This document shows, in pieces, positions 45,177 through 57,211 of a stretch of DNA of 64,000 bases. The stretch's first letter is position 1. The number at the start of each line of letters is the position of its first letter. The stretch is from Scleromitrula shiraiana (Eukaryota; Ascomycota; Leotiomycetes; Helotiales; Sclerotiniaceae): positions 3,844,001 to 3,908,000 of the forward strand of contig JABELC010000003.1 in assembly GCA_028455995.1 (NCBI GenBank). Direction: 5' to 3'. The notes beneath the pieces were generated by a model. The model did not search any database, was not told where the DNA came from, and saw only the letters and a list, made by a program, of their open reading frames with translations. The translations under genes and the position numbers were made by a program.

Positions 45177-48100
45177 GCCTTTTCCGTCAATCATGGACCT
45201 TAACAAGGAAAAATATACTCATCGCACTCAATCGTCATGCATTCAGTACTTCCATACGTGCCTTTGTTCTACCAATTGCGTTTATGATATTTCTGAGTTA
45301 TGCTAGGAATTTATTTATACCTCCTTCAACTTTTGGCATTGGCTCGAGCCATCCTATTCGAACGTTAGCGGAAGGATTAAAAGCTGCAACTGGTGGACGA
45401 GATACAATTGCTTTTGTCAATAACGGTTTGGCAGGTGGAGATATCGATAGAATCATCGATGCTGTCTCTGCACCTGCTGTGACAGCTGGAAAGAACGTAC
45501 AAAAGTTGACGACTGAGGCCGAACTATTGGATGTATGTCGAAGCAGTTTACGAGGGGCAACGTACTGTTATGGTGCTGTTGTTTTCAATTCATCCCCATC
45601 AGAAGGAGTTGGTGGGATCTGGAATTATACTCTTCGTGCAGATGGCTCATTCGGCGAGAAAATCGATGTTGATAAGAGTACAAACGATGCCGAAATCTTT
45701 CTTTTACCACTTCAACGTGCTGTGGATTTTGCAATTGCTTCGAACAACAATACTATCGATCAAAGTGTTTTACCTTTTACAACCTACGAATATCCATATA
45801 CAAGTTTGACCCCAGAACAACGAAGAACTCAGATTCGAGTGAATTATCAAGGGGCTATCATCAACATTCTCGGGATTGCTTTTTTGATCGGTATGGTTGG
45901 TGTTACGTATCACTTAACTGGTTTCATTGCATCTGAACGGGAACTTGGTATGTCACAACTTTTGGAAGCAATGATGCCCAATATACGAAGATGGGAACCC
46001 CAGGTAGCCAGAATTATTTCCTATCATTTAGCTTTTGATATAATATATGCTCCTGGTTGGATCATCATGGGTGTAGTCTTAGGAGTAGGAGTATTTGCTC
46101 AAACATCTATGGCAATCGTTATTATCTATCATCTTTTGGCTGGTCTTTCTCTTACATCTTTCTCTATTCTTGGTGCTTCATTCTTTAAAAAGGCTCAACT
46201 AAGTGGAATTACTCTGGCTATCGTCACACTTTTACTCGGTGTTATCTCTCAGGTCATAGGTATAACAACCACTGGATCAGTTGCAATTCTAAGTTTATTA
46301 TTTGCTCCCTGTAATTATGTATTTTTTATTATCTTCATGGCTCGTTATGAGAGACAAAATCTTGCCACCGATCTTGTCCGTGCGGCTCCAGATAATCCTT
46401 GGACACTTCCAGGAATTGCTCTATGGGTGTTTTTAATCATTCAGATAATTGTATACCCAATCTTAGGGGCATTGATGGAAAGATACTTCTTCGGTACCAT
46501 GTCCAAGGGTCGTACAGTCGTTGGACAAGGCTCTAAGCTTGGGGAAACTATGGATTCGACTACAGCAGAAACTGTACGACTTCAGAATTTTACAAAACAT
46601 TATCAGCCAAATTGGCTTCGTCGCAAGACTGCTGTTTTTACCAAGATCCCTAAAGCTACTGTTGTAGCCGTTAATGATTTGAGTTTGACTGCCAGTAGAG
46701 GTAATATACTTGTACTATTAGGAGCGAATGGATCTGGCAAAAGTACGACTCTGGATGCTATCGCTGGATTGAACACGGTTACCAGTGGGAATATCACAGT
46801 TGATGGCACCGGAGGACTGGGTATAGCTCCCCAAAAGAATGTATTATGGGATGAAGTCACTGTTGAAGAGCACGTACGGATTTTCAACGAGCTCAAATCA
46901 ACTGGCCCTCGGGACAGTAAAGCAGTATTGCATGATTTGATCGTTGCAATTGATCTGGATAGAAAAATCAATGCCAAATCAAAGACATTGTCTGGTGGTC
47001 AAAAAAGAAAGCTTCAACTGGGTATGATGTTCACTGGTGGTAGTTCTGTTTGTTGTGTAGATGAAGTCAGTAGTGGACTTGATCCATTGAGCAGAAGAAA
47101 AATTTGGGATATTCTTCTTGCTGAGAGAGGGTCGCGAACGATTATCTTGACGACCCATTTTCTGGACGAGGCAGATCTTCTAGCTGATCGTATTGCAATA
47201 TTGTCAAAGGGGACACTTCGAGCGGAAGGCTCTTCGGTGGAGTTGAAGGAAAAACTTGGAGGTGGCTATCGCATTAATCTTCCCACTGGTCATGATCACA
47301 AAGATGCCCCACAAATCGAAGGGGTGACTCAACATGGAAAATTTGGTCAGATGACGTATGCAGCGCCAACCTCAAAGCAAGCTGCTCAAATAATTAAACG
47401 TTTTGAAGAAGATGGTATCACAGAATATCAACTGTCCGGTCCGACTATCGAAGATGTTTTCTTACAATTGGCAGATGAGATTCGAGCCGAGAGTGAAACT
47501 AGTTTGGATCAAACTGAACAATCTGAAAAAGCACCAGAAGGAAAACTTACCATGGTTACCACTAGTTCACGTCCAGCTTTAGAACTTTATACGGGTCAGA
47601 ATATCGGTTTCTTTCGTCAGGGATGGGTTTTGTTTCGGAAGAGACTTACTGTGCTGCGACGGAATTATCTTCCATATATTGCCGCGTTGCTGGTACCTAT
47701 CATTGCGGCTGGACTGGTTACTCTTTTTCTGAAAGGATATGATGGTGCTGGATGTACACCTGATGCTAGAGTATCCGTCTCCGTTGCTGAGAATTTATTT
47801 GCTGCTCAGAAATATGATTTGGTGGTTGGGCCATCATCAAGAATATCGAACGACGTTCTTACTTCGTTGTTTGGACCTTTGCTATTTGGTCTATTTCCTA
47901 CCCAACAACAGATACAAAATCATTCACATATCGTTGATACACTTCCACAATTTAATGACTACATCAACCAAAACTTCGCAAATGTCACTCCAGCGGGATT
48001 CTTTCTAGGTGATGAAAATACTCAAACTACACTCGCTTACAAGGGAAATGGTGATATCTATAATGCTGTATTTGGTCAAAATGTAATGGATATCATGCTT

Positions 48101-50226
48101 ACGAATATCACTATTGGCACTCAATACTCATCATTCGATATTCCATGGGCTCCTTCCACCGGTAAATCCCTACAACTAGTCGTTTACTTTGGTTTAGCCA
48201 TGGCAGCATATCCTGGATTCTTCTCCTTATATCCTACTGTAGAAAGAACAAGAAATATTCGCGGCCTTCAATACTCTAATGGTGTTCGATCGTTGCCATT
48301 ATGGCTATCATATCTCTCATTCGATTTTATCATCGTCCTTATATCTAGCGCTGTATGTGTTATTATTTTTGCCGCTGCCTCTTCGGTTTGGTATCATGTT
48401 GGATATCTATTCATTATATTTGCGCTTTACGGCCTCACTTCTATTTTACTCGCTTATGTCGTTTCTCTGTTTGCTAGAACACAATTGAGTGCTTTTGCAT
48501 TTGCTGCTGCTGGACAGGCTGTTATGTTCCTCGTTTATTTGATTGGGTATCTTTGTACATTGACTTACGCACCGATCAATAAAATTGATTCGACGCTTCT
48601 CATTGTTCATTTTACTATCAGTCTGATTACACCGATTGGAAGTCTCGTTAGAGCATTATTTGTGGCGCTTAATCTTTTCTCTACTACGTGTTCTGGTAAA
48701 GAATTGGCATCATATCCCGGCGGAATTCTGCAATATGGTGGTCCGATCTTATATCTCATCATTCAAACTTTCGTCTTATTCGCCATTCTTCTTTGGTATG
48801 ATAGTGGTTCTATCGTCGCATGGATACGAAGGCATCGAAAATCAGATGATACTGTCACTCAAAGTGAGGTACCTGCCGACTCAGAAATGGCCGAGGAATT
48901 AGCACGAGTCAGTAGTTCAAATGATGGTCTTAGAGTTTTACACCTCACAAAAAGTTTTGGCAAAGTTACCGCGGTGGAAAATATCACGTTTGGGATTAGG
49001 CGTGGTGAGGTATTTGCGCTATTGGGTCCTAATGGTGCTGGAAAATCTACCACGATTTCACTAATTCGAGGTGATATTCAACCATCAAAGAATGGCGGTA
49101 ATATCCTTGTTGAGAATATTGAAATGAATCGACATCGTGCTGATGCAAGAGCACACCTTGGAGTTTGTCCTCAATTTGATGGTATGTTCTTTTATACATC
49201 TTCCCATCTTTTGTAGTCTTTATAGCTTTATGAAACTAATTTCTATCCATCCATCTAGCTATGGATCAGATGACCGTCCTCGAGCACCTCCAATTCTACG
49301 CCCGTGTCCGCGGCGTCCCCAACATCAACCACAACGTCCACGCCGTCATCCAAGCCGTCGGTCTCTCACACTTCGCCTCCAGAATGGCAGCCAAGCTCTC
49401 CGGAGGCAACAAACGCAAACTCTCCCTTGGCATTGCTCTAATCGGCAACCCGACCGTCCTCCTCCTCGACGAACCCAGTTCCGGCATGGACGCAGCGGCT
49501 AAACGCGTAATGTGGAAAACACTAGCCGCTGTCGTACCGGGACGCAGTTTGTTACTCACGACGCATAGTATGGAGGAAGCGGATGCGTTGGCGGATCGGG
49601 CGGGGATCATGGCGAAAAGGATGTTGGCGGTGGGGACGAGTGGGCAGTTGAGACGGAGGGAGGGGGAGAGGTGGTTTGTTCATTTGGTATTGGGGAGTGC
49701 GCCGCATACGGGGGATGAGGAGATTGCGGGGGTGAGGGGCTGGATTGAAAGGACATTTGGGGGGGCGAGTGTGGAGAGGAAGACATTTCATGGGCAGGTT
49801 AGGTTTTCTGTTCCTGTTCATCATGATAGAGGGGAGGGGGAAGGGAGGTATGGTCATGTTCGGGATATGAAGGGTGGAGATGGAGATGCGAGAGAGGAGA
49901 GTGATGAAATCACTAGCTTTGCCTCCCCCACCAATCATACACATACACATACACAAACAAGCACAAACACAAATAAGAAAGAAGGAAATGCAAATAAAGG
50001 AGATACTGGGATAGGAATAGGAGTAATCATAACAAAACTAGAAGAAGCCAAGGAGGAGCTGGGATTGGAATATTATTCTGTTAGTCCGACGACGTTGGAT
50101 CAGGTTTTCTTAGGGATTGTGGGGAGGTGTGAGGTTCAGGAGGAGGGGTATAGTAGTGGGGAAAAAGGGGGGGATGGGGGGAGAGGGGGTTGGTTGGGTG
50201 GGTTGAAGGGGGTTGTGAGGAAATAG
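45173..50226 (+). CDS. ABCA-type full-size ABC transporter
   Basis: ABCA proteins are (TMD-NBD)2 transporters, generally of lipids. CDS is 45173..49181 joined to 49259..50226 (donor GTATGT, acceptor TAG), 1658 residues. One transmembrane helix near residues 25-45 precedes a large outer loop (about 46-215), a hallmark of ABCA, then a six-helix cluster (about 225-440). NBD1: Walker A GANGSGKSTTLD (about 516), signature LSGGQKRKLQLG (about 606), Walker B CCVDEVSSGLD. The second half repeats this: helix YIAALLVPIIAAGLVTLFL, outer loop, helices about 1000-1205, NBD2 with Walker A GPNGAGKSTTISL (about 1284), signature LSGGNKRKLSLG (about 1382) and Walker B VLLLDEPSSGMD. Both sites look catalytically complete. 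The C-terminal 120 residues are low-complexity (Gly-rich) and encoded by G-rich DNA. Substrate and membrane are not determinable here. Confidence 0.93.
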
Positions 50227-53034
50227 GTGGATGGGGTCGGGTTCGGGTTAAATATGTGATGGTGATGTGACGGATGGATGAATTTAAACATGCATGGTCG
50301 GTGTTTGAATATAAATAGACACATGGATAGATAGATAATTGGTCAATTAGTCCTAATGGATATAAACATAATTACAAATATGAAAAAAAATATATACAAC
50401 CACCAAAATGGAACAATAAATAAATAAACAAACAGAAGAATAACATCCAATACCCCAGATGGATTCCAACCAGATCATCAAACCTCCAGGTTAGGAAGCT
50501 AATCAGATCATCATACAAGCATACATACATACATCCACGAGTATTACAGCCAGCTAGCCCTGCAGTAAATAGTAGACGGATGATCTCCACGCCAGTGACG
50601 CCACAATAATCTTCTAGAACGGGGATCGTTCCCGGCTTCAAAATTGATAGGAAAATAAACTTGATCTTCTTTTTTAATATATGTTATTTTTGAGGATTAT
50701 TGTTAATTTAACTATTGTATGACTTTTATATGCTCTTATATGATTTGTACTCTAGTTTAGTATTGAAAGGTAATGGATACTTATGATGATGGTCTGGTGT
50801 GGTGTGGTGTGTTGTGTGTGGTGTGTTGTGTGTGGTTTGGGCACAAGTGTTTGTTTGGTCGATCTGGATCTGGGTCATGGTATTGGTCGGGGCTTGAAGA
50901 ATACTGGATGGATAGGAATTGAAACTGGATATTTATGATGAGCATTGGGGAAGTGACGTGAGGTGAGATGAGGTGAGGTGAGGTGAGGTATGATGTACGG
51001 GAGTGTGGATACGAGCGTCTGTCCGTCGGGGTTTGGAGAATATTGCATTGCAATGGTAATAGTTATCGTAAGATGAGCATTGGGGAAGTTAAATGAGGGG
51101 ATGGTTACAAGCGTCCGGTCGATCTGTGTATTGGTCGGGATTTGAAGGAGGACAATTGCTATGATCGGCAGCAGGGAATTGAACGGAATGAATGGAATGA
51201 TGGGATGAAGGGATGTGGTGGATAGAAAGTGTGGGGGAAAATCCGAATCTGGTGTTGTGTAACATATCTAGTCATGATACTGGTATATGGTACATGCATA
51301 TACCGTGCTAGGTTATATGTGGGATTGGATCTAAATTTGAGTTTGATTTAAACTTGGACTTTGGATTTGGAGATCTTTTTCGGTGGATGGTAGATTAGAT
51401 GATAGATGATGGATGATAAAGTTTTAGGGGAAGGGGTTAGAAGGGGAGAGGGGAGAGGGGGGGATGAGAAGGATTATTTGTTTGGATGGACTTAAATTTG
51501 GATTTGATGAGGGTTTAGGATAGGACGGATAGGAAGGTTATGGGGCTATATAGAGATGTAGTGTAGATGAGCTTGGTTGTAGATATTAGTAGTGTTTTTG
51601 TATGTATATATATATGTATGACGGTAAGGAGGTTGATCGCGGGAATGAGGGAGGGGATCTACTGCACTGTACTGCATATTTTATCATACTGCTTGGAGAA
51701 CTGAGTGTGGATACAGTAAAGAATGGATAACGGATGAGAGGGGAGGGGAGAAGAGAATGGCAAGAATATGGCAAGTGTTTGATTATGATGATCAAGATGG
51801 TTAGATTAGATAAAATGTAACACAAAAGACAGGGCAGGCGGAAGAACATTGCTCGTGTGTATGATTATAATGATTATGATGATGAGATTAGAGTAAAGCC
51901 AATGCAATAAGATGCAACACAAACAAAATATTTATATGTAATTGATGCTGAAAAAAAGGAGGAGAGGTAAAACACTAGTGCTGAACTATTCATGCGGGAA
52001 TGGGATTCGGGTGATACCCGAATGAAAATTAAGGTTTTGAAACATCTCCTTTTCTAGAAGCGTTGTACAGCATAAGCCAAGGAATCTAGAAGATACTCTA
52101 TGTAGGTAAGGCTAGCCCGCTGTGTGCCAAGAGGCGCCATGAAAATTCTTGGGAATTTGAACTTGATATCTATTTTTGTTTTTACTTTTTCTGTTCCTGA
52201 GATATTTTCAGCACAAATGAGAATATTCAAACCTGAATACAAAGAAAGTCGGAGTTTTCTCTTAAAATAACGTGTTGAAGACAAAGAGAGTGGCTATGAT
52301 ATAACAACCCAGGAGAAATTTTTACGAAATCCTTCCTTTTGATTGGATGTCGGATGCGTTATGTAATTCTTTGTTCCGATTTATTGGCATGGTTGCTAAG
52401 AATAGAATATGGTATTTATATCGATGCCGCCGATGAATGTCGACTGGGCTTTTTTTTGCTCTCCACTGCTTTGCTGTACATCGTTCTTTTTCTCACTTTC
52501 TTTTCGATATCTGTTGCTTGTTATCAGAGATTCCTGCCAATCTCTAGATACTTTTATACATTCATTCACTATACCTTTCCTTCCGTCTCTCTTTTCTCAT
52601 CTCATCTCTTTTCTTCTCTGTCTCTCATTTCTTTTTTGCATTGGACATATTGTGTATAACTTCATTCACTGAGTTTGCCAAGTTTGGATTGGAAAAATTA
52701 AGGAAACAAGTCTGTTTCTTTTCTTATTTGAACAGTTTATACACATCGAAACGTATATACTTCGATAGTTCGATTCATAGATCTTCTTGTTGTGTTGTAC
52801 ATACGATTATCTTGACCGATAACATTGCCTCGGTCACATCTCTTCAGTTTTTCTTTCTCCTCCTTTTCAATAGATCATTAGATTCAATTCGAGCTGCGGG
52901 GTTGCGAAGTTTTCAAAGATAAATATTTCGTTCTTTACCTTCATTTATAGTATCAATTCATCAACAACAATATCTCCCTCAACTTCTTTTTTCAAACAAC
53001 TCAAATACAGCCAAAACTAACCAAGAATTTCAAA
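50227..53034. other. 2.8-kb intergenic region
   Basis: No gene is recognised. It has a G-rich left part with a degenerate tandem repeat (own entry) and, from about 52440, a strongly pyrimidine-rich stretch leading to the subtilisin start, typical of fungal promoters. ORFs at 52339-52920 are products of that CT-richness. Confidence 0.5.
50857..51150. repeat. Degenerate ~135-bp tandem repeat
   Basis: GATGAGCATTGGGGAAGT occurs at 50937 and again at 51072. Related words TTGGTCGGGGCTTGAAGAAT, GTCGGGGTTTGGAGAATA and TTGGTCGGGATTTGAAGG recur near 50880, 51025 and 51132. Units are diverged and unequal in length. Confidence 0.6.
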
Positions 53035-54710
53035 ATGCCTTCTTACCTCACCAAGTTCACGGCTCTTCTAGCTGTTCTTCCACTTGCTTTCGGGGCTCCC
53101 GTTGCTAATCCAGCTCCTGATGCACCCAATTGGCGCAACAAAATCATTAATGCTCCCCCAAATTCTATCCCGGGTAGCTACATTGTCGTCTACAATGACC
53201 ATATCGATACTAATGCGATGACCGCTCATATTGAGACTGTCAAAGCTAGACATGCTCGTCGTGCTGGAATTCCAGCTATACCCAGTATCCCGAGTATCCC
53301 TAGCATTCCCAACATCCCAGCTATCCCAGATCTAGCTTCTCTCATTGGAGCACACTATGATCTTCATGATTTCAAGGGATTCAAGATCGATGCTGATCAA
53401 GCTACCATTGAAGAATTAGCTCAGGATCCTGAGGTTAGTTTTTTTCAAAATTGATACCCCCTATTCACTATTCACTTAACCCCTCACCACATGTTTAAAT
53501 TGGATAAAGCCAGGACTAACCCCTCTTTTCTTCCCACACAGGTTTCTTACATCGAACAAGACAGTATATTCAGCACCAACACTCTAACTACCCAATACAA
53601 CCCACCCTGGGGCTTAACAAGAATCTCCCACCGCAAAGCCAACACCTCACCATCTTACATCTACGACACATCTGCCGGAGCCGGCACCACTGTTTTCGTT
53701 GTCGATACTGGTATTTATACTGCGCATAATGAATTCGAAGGTCGTGCTAGATGGGGCGCAAATTTTATAGCTGGGAGTCCTAATAGGGATGAGAATGGTC
53801 ATGGTACGCATTGTGCCGGTACAATTGGTGGCAAAACCTATGGGGTTGCGAAAAAGGCTACTTTGGTTGGGGTTAAGGTTTTGAATGCAGCTGGTAATGG
53901 TGCCAATTCGGGAATTATTTCTGGGTTTGTGATTTCCTTTTTTGTTAACTTGTGATTTGGGAAAATGGTGGCTGACTTGTAACTGAAAACTTTAGTATTC
54001 AATGGGCTGTTAATAATGCTCCACCAAATTCGGTGATCAGCATGTCTCTTGGAGGTGGATTCTCTTCTGCCACCAATGCTGCTGTTCGTGCTGCTGTCAA
54101 TCGTGGAGTTACTGGTTAGTAAAAATCATTCTTTAATTATCTTCTTGCATCCCAACATTAAACATATCCCTTCCTGACCCACTAATCCCCAAACCAATCG
54201 GTTCCACCGTTCCATGATACATAATTACTAACATCCATCCAGTCGTGGTAGCCGCCGGCAACAACAACGCCGACGCTTCCCGTTTCTCTCCAGCCTCTGA
54301 ACCCCTCGCCATAACCGTAGGTGCCACAGACTTCAACGACAATCGAGCCAGTTTTTCCAACTTCGGCTCTCTCCTCGATATCTTCGCTCCTGGTGTGAAT
54401 ATCTTGAGCGCGGGTATCGCGAATCCAAGTGCTACGGCTTCAATGAGTGGCACTAGTATGGCTACTCCGCACGTGGCGGGTTTGAGTGCTTACTTGATCT
54501 CGTTGGAGGGGGTTAGGGGACCTGCTAATGTGGCGGCAAGATTAAGGGCTTTGGGAACAGGTGGAGTTGTCAAGGATTCAAGAGGAAGTGTTAATTCGGT
54601 GAGTTCTAGTTACTTTCTGATTTCTTTGATTTCTGGATTTGAGGAAGATGATGGTTGGATCTTGCTAACTGAATGTGATATAGCTTGCTTATAATAGCAA
54701 TGGAGCATAG
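53035..54710 (+). CDS. Secreted subtilisin-like serine protease (S8, proteinase K type)
   Basis: It should degrade proteins outside the cell after self-removal of its propeptide. CDS is join(53035..53433, 53542..53924, 53996..54114, 54243..54598, 54684..54710), 427 residues; all four introns keep frame. Signal peptide 1-20 (FTALLAVLPLAFG); inhibitor-I9 propeptide from SIPGSYIVVYNDHID to VSYIEQDSIF, with an unusual insert IPAIPSIPSIPSIPNIPAIP at about 79-98. Catalytic triad: Asp in FVVDTGIYTAHNEFEG, His in NGHGTHCAGTIGG, Ser in GTSMATPHVAGLSAY; the oxyanion Asn is in VVVAAGNNNAD. The last exon is only 27 bp (LAYNSNGA and stop). Length and order match secreted fungal proteinase K-like enzymes. 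Exons 2 and 4 show the C-to-G composition switch. Confidence 0.95.
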
Positions 54711-55343
54711 AGACACTCATCTTTATGAGTATTTGATCGTCAGTTCCGTTTGAAAAGCTTTCACTCAAACCATCAAAGGATCATACTTGTTACTTTTTTT
54801 TTACATATTTCTTATTTTGCTTTTTGGGGGATTGCGGGAAAGGGGATGGAGTTCATCAGATAAGTGTGTGGTGTTAGGGATCATGGATTATTCATTCATG
54901 CATATCATTACTTTCTTTAAGATTGGGGGTGGTTATTTGCTATTTCATTAGATCGTATTCTATCTGTCACCAGGTTACTAGGAGGCTTTTGGGACATATG
55001 TCATTTTTACATTCATTTATTTTTTTTGGATTATCTATTCGTTGGAAAGATGCCTGAGATACGTACATACATACTCAAATGACATATATTTACTCGTATA
55101 TTACTTTTACTATGTTGATGTTGGAGGTGATGTGCTTCCTGGGGACATTGGAATTCGATTTTGGATTCGAGGAATCGCACGTCTATTGCAACTTCTGTGG
55201 ATCAAAAACAGAGGTATATGCAAAAGATTTCATGCAACTTGTATTCAAGAAACTCTATATAAGTATAAGGAATGCAATCAAGTTCATTGAGCAACTCGAG
55301 AAAAGTGCATGCTTAATGCTAATATCACAATTTTAGTATGATT
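54711..55343. other. 3' flank of the protease gene
   Basis: No gene is supported. Short ORFs at 55042-55336 have no signature. The right end is the insertion site of the foldback element. Confidence 0.5.
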
Positions 55344-55345
55344 TA

Positions 55346-56329
55346 CTCGGTTAAATTAAAATTGAAGCACGCGCAAATTACCGAAAAACCCTCAAAATCG
55401 ATGATTTTATATAAATCACCTCTTGCGCCAACGTAGATAAATCGATCAATTATTTATAAAATTATTTAAAATTTTAAATTTCAATTATTTTTATATTGAA
55501 ATATTCGCTATTAATATATAAAAATTAAATAATAATTTTAAAATTTATAATATTTAATAAAATATAAAATATAAAATAAAAATCATATAAAAATACAATA
55601 TTTTTAACTTGATTTAAATCGAGTAAATCATTATATTAGAAAATAATAAAAATATATATAAATATATAAAAAACACACTTTTATTTAATATAAATATTAT
55701 ATATATTAAAAATATATAAAAAATATAATATAATAAAATTAAAAAGAGTATATATAATATTTACAAACACTAAGTATCACTATAACTTCGATTTTTAAAA
55801 ATCATTAAAATCACTTCAAATTTTTATATATGATAATTTATATCTTTATAATTATTATATTAAAATATTATTTAATATAATTTTAATTTAAATAAATTAT
55901 TAAAATTTTTAAAACTTTTAAAAAATTAAAAATACCTTTAAAACTTTGACTTTTCAAGACTATTATATTACATTTTAATATATAATATTTATATTAAATA
56001 AAAGTTTTTCTTTTATATATTTATATATACCTTTATTATTTTTTAATATAGTAATTTGTTTAATTTAAATCAATTTAAAATTATAGTATTTTTATATAAT
56101 TTTTACTTTATATTTAAATAAATATTATAAATTTTTAAATCATTATTTAATCTTTAAATTTTAATAATAAATATTTTAAAATAAAGATAATCTATATTTA
56201 ATATTTTAAATAATTCTATAAATAATTAATTGATTTATTTACATCGGCGCAAGAGGTGATTTATACAAAATCGTCGATTTTGAAGCGATTCGCTTATTTT
56301 GCGCGTGCTTCAATTTTAATTTGACCGAG
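55346..56329. mobile_element. AT-rich foldback transposon relic with TA target duplication
   Basis: The ends CTCGGTTAAATTAAAATTGA (55346) and the reverse complement of the sequence ending at 56329 (CTCGGTCAAATTAAAATTGA) match, and the match continues through AGCACGCGCAAA, AAATCGATGATTTT (GACGATTTT on the right) and AAATCACCTCTTGCGCC. Flanking TA dinucleotides at 55344-55345 and 56330-56331 look like the target duplication of Tc1/mariner-like elements. The arms keep matching through almost pure A/T sequence: for example TTTTATTTAATATAAATATT occurs in the left arm near 55680 and, in reverse complement, near 55985-56005. The element is thus one long inverted repeat of roughly 400 bp per arm around a loop of about 200 bp. 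Internal G and C are almost absent, as expected after heavy RIP. There is no transposase ORF, so it is non-autonomous and inactive. Confidence 0.85.
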
Positions 56330-56331
56330 TA

Positions 56332-57211
56332 TCTCTCTAAAATCGATCCTTATCACCATAATACCACTCATCACTCTTATTTCTTGATTGGATCTTGATC
56401 TTTGATTTGGAAGTGATATTTGTCTAGTCTTATTTGTTACATTTACCGACCGGAGATTATATTTTCTACCATTTAATAGACTATTTCCAGGGAAAGTACT
56501 TTTCACTTTCAATTAGAGTGTGGCCCCCATACAACCGAACTATTGAAACCCCATGGGTTAGTAGTTAGGGAGTATACTCTGGAATACCCGCATTTTTTGA
56601 CCAAAGCTGCGTTAAATTGAAATCGTATTCTCCAAATTCGTCATCCCTATCTGATAACATATCTCCCCCCTGAACCAACCTTTCGATTTCTCATGGCCCA
56701 TCTGTTGCTCTTGCATATCTTTCTTTCAATCGTCGTCTAATTATATTAATTACGATATTTATGTATTAATAATACAAGTAACCACTCACTAATTAGTACA
56801 CCATTACACTAATAATATAGCCACCTCACGAACATACCAATACTCCAACTCGGGAGGAAATATAGGGTATATGACATTATAATTCATTTCTATATGAATT
56901 GGAGCAAAGGAATGGCGATTAGGATTGGAATTTGGATTGGGATATGCATTTGGATATGGTGAGATTGAAGTTACTAGTACAAGATTTGGCGGTGTCGTTT
57001 TGAGGGGAGATATGTGAATTTATGTGTATATTTGTGATTTAAGTAATGTGATATGATATGATGTAATGAAAATAATCAAAATCCAGATCAAAATCCAAAC
57101 AAAGTAAATCAATCAGAACCTTCCCCACTCCCCCCTTATAAACCTATAGCAAATATCACAGATCAAACACCATAAATAGCCCATTCCCATTACCATCGCC
57201 ATCTCTATCCA
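56332..57211. other. 3' flank of malic enzyme and neighbour of the relic
   Basis: Ordinary AT-leaning DNA; no gene. From about 57100 it becomes C-rich as the malic enzyme's last exon approaches. Confidence 0.5.

Noticed and set aside
52339..52922. Three overlapping plus ORFs before the protease
   Set aside because: Products of the pyrimidine-rich promoter (Phe/Leu/Ser runs).
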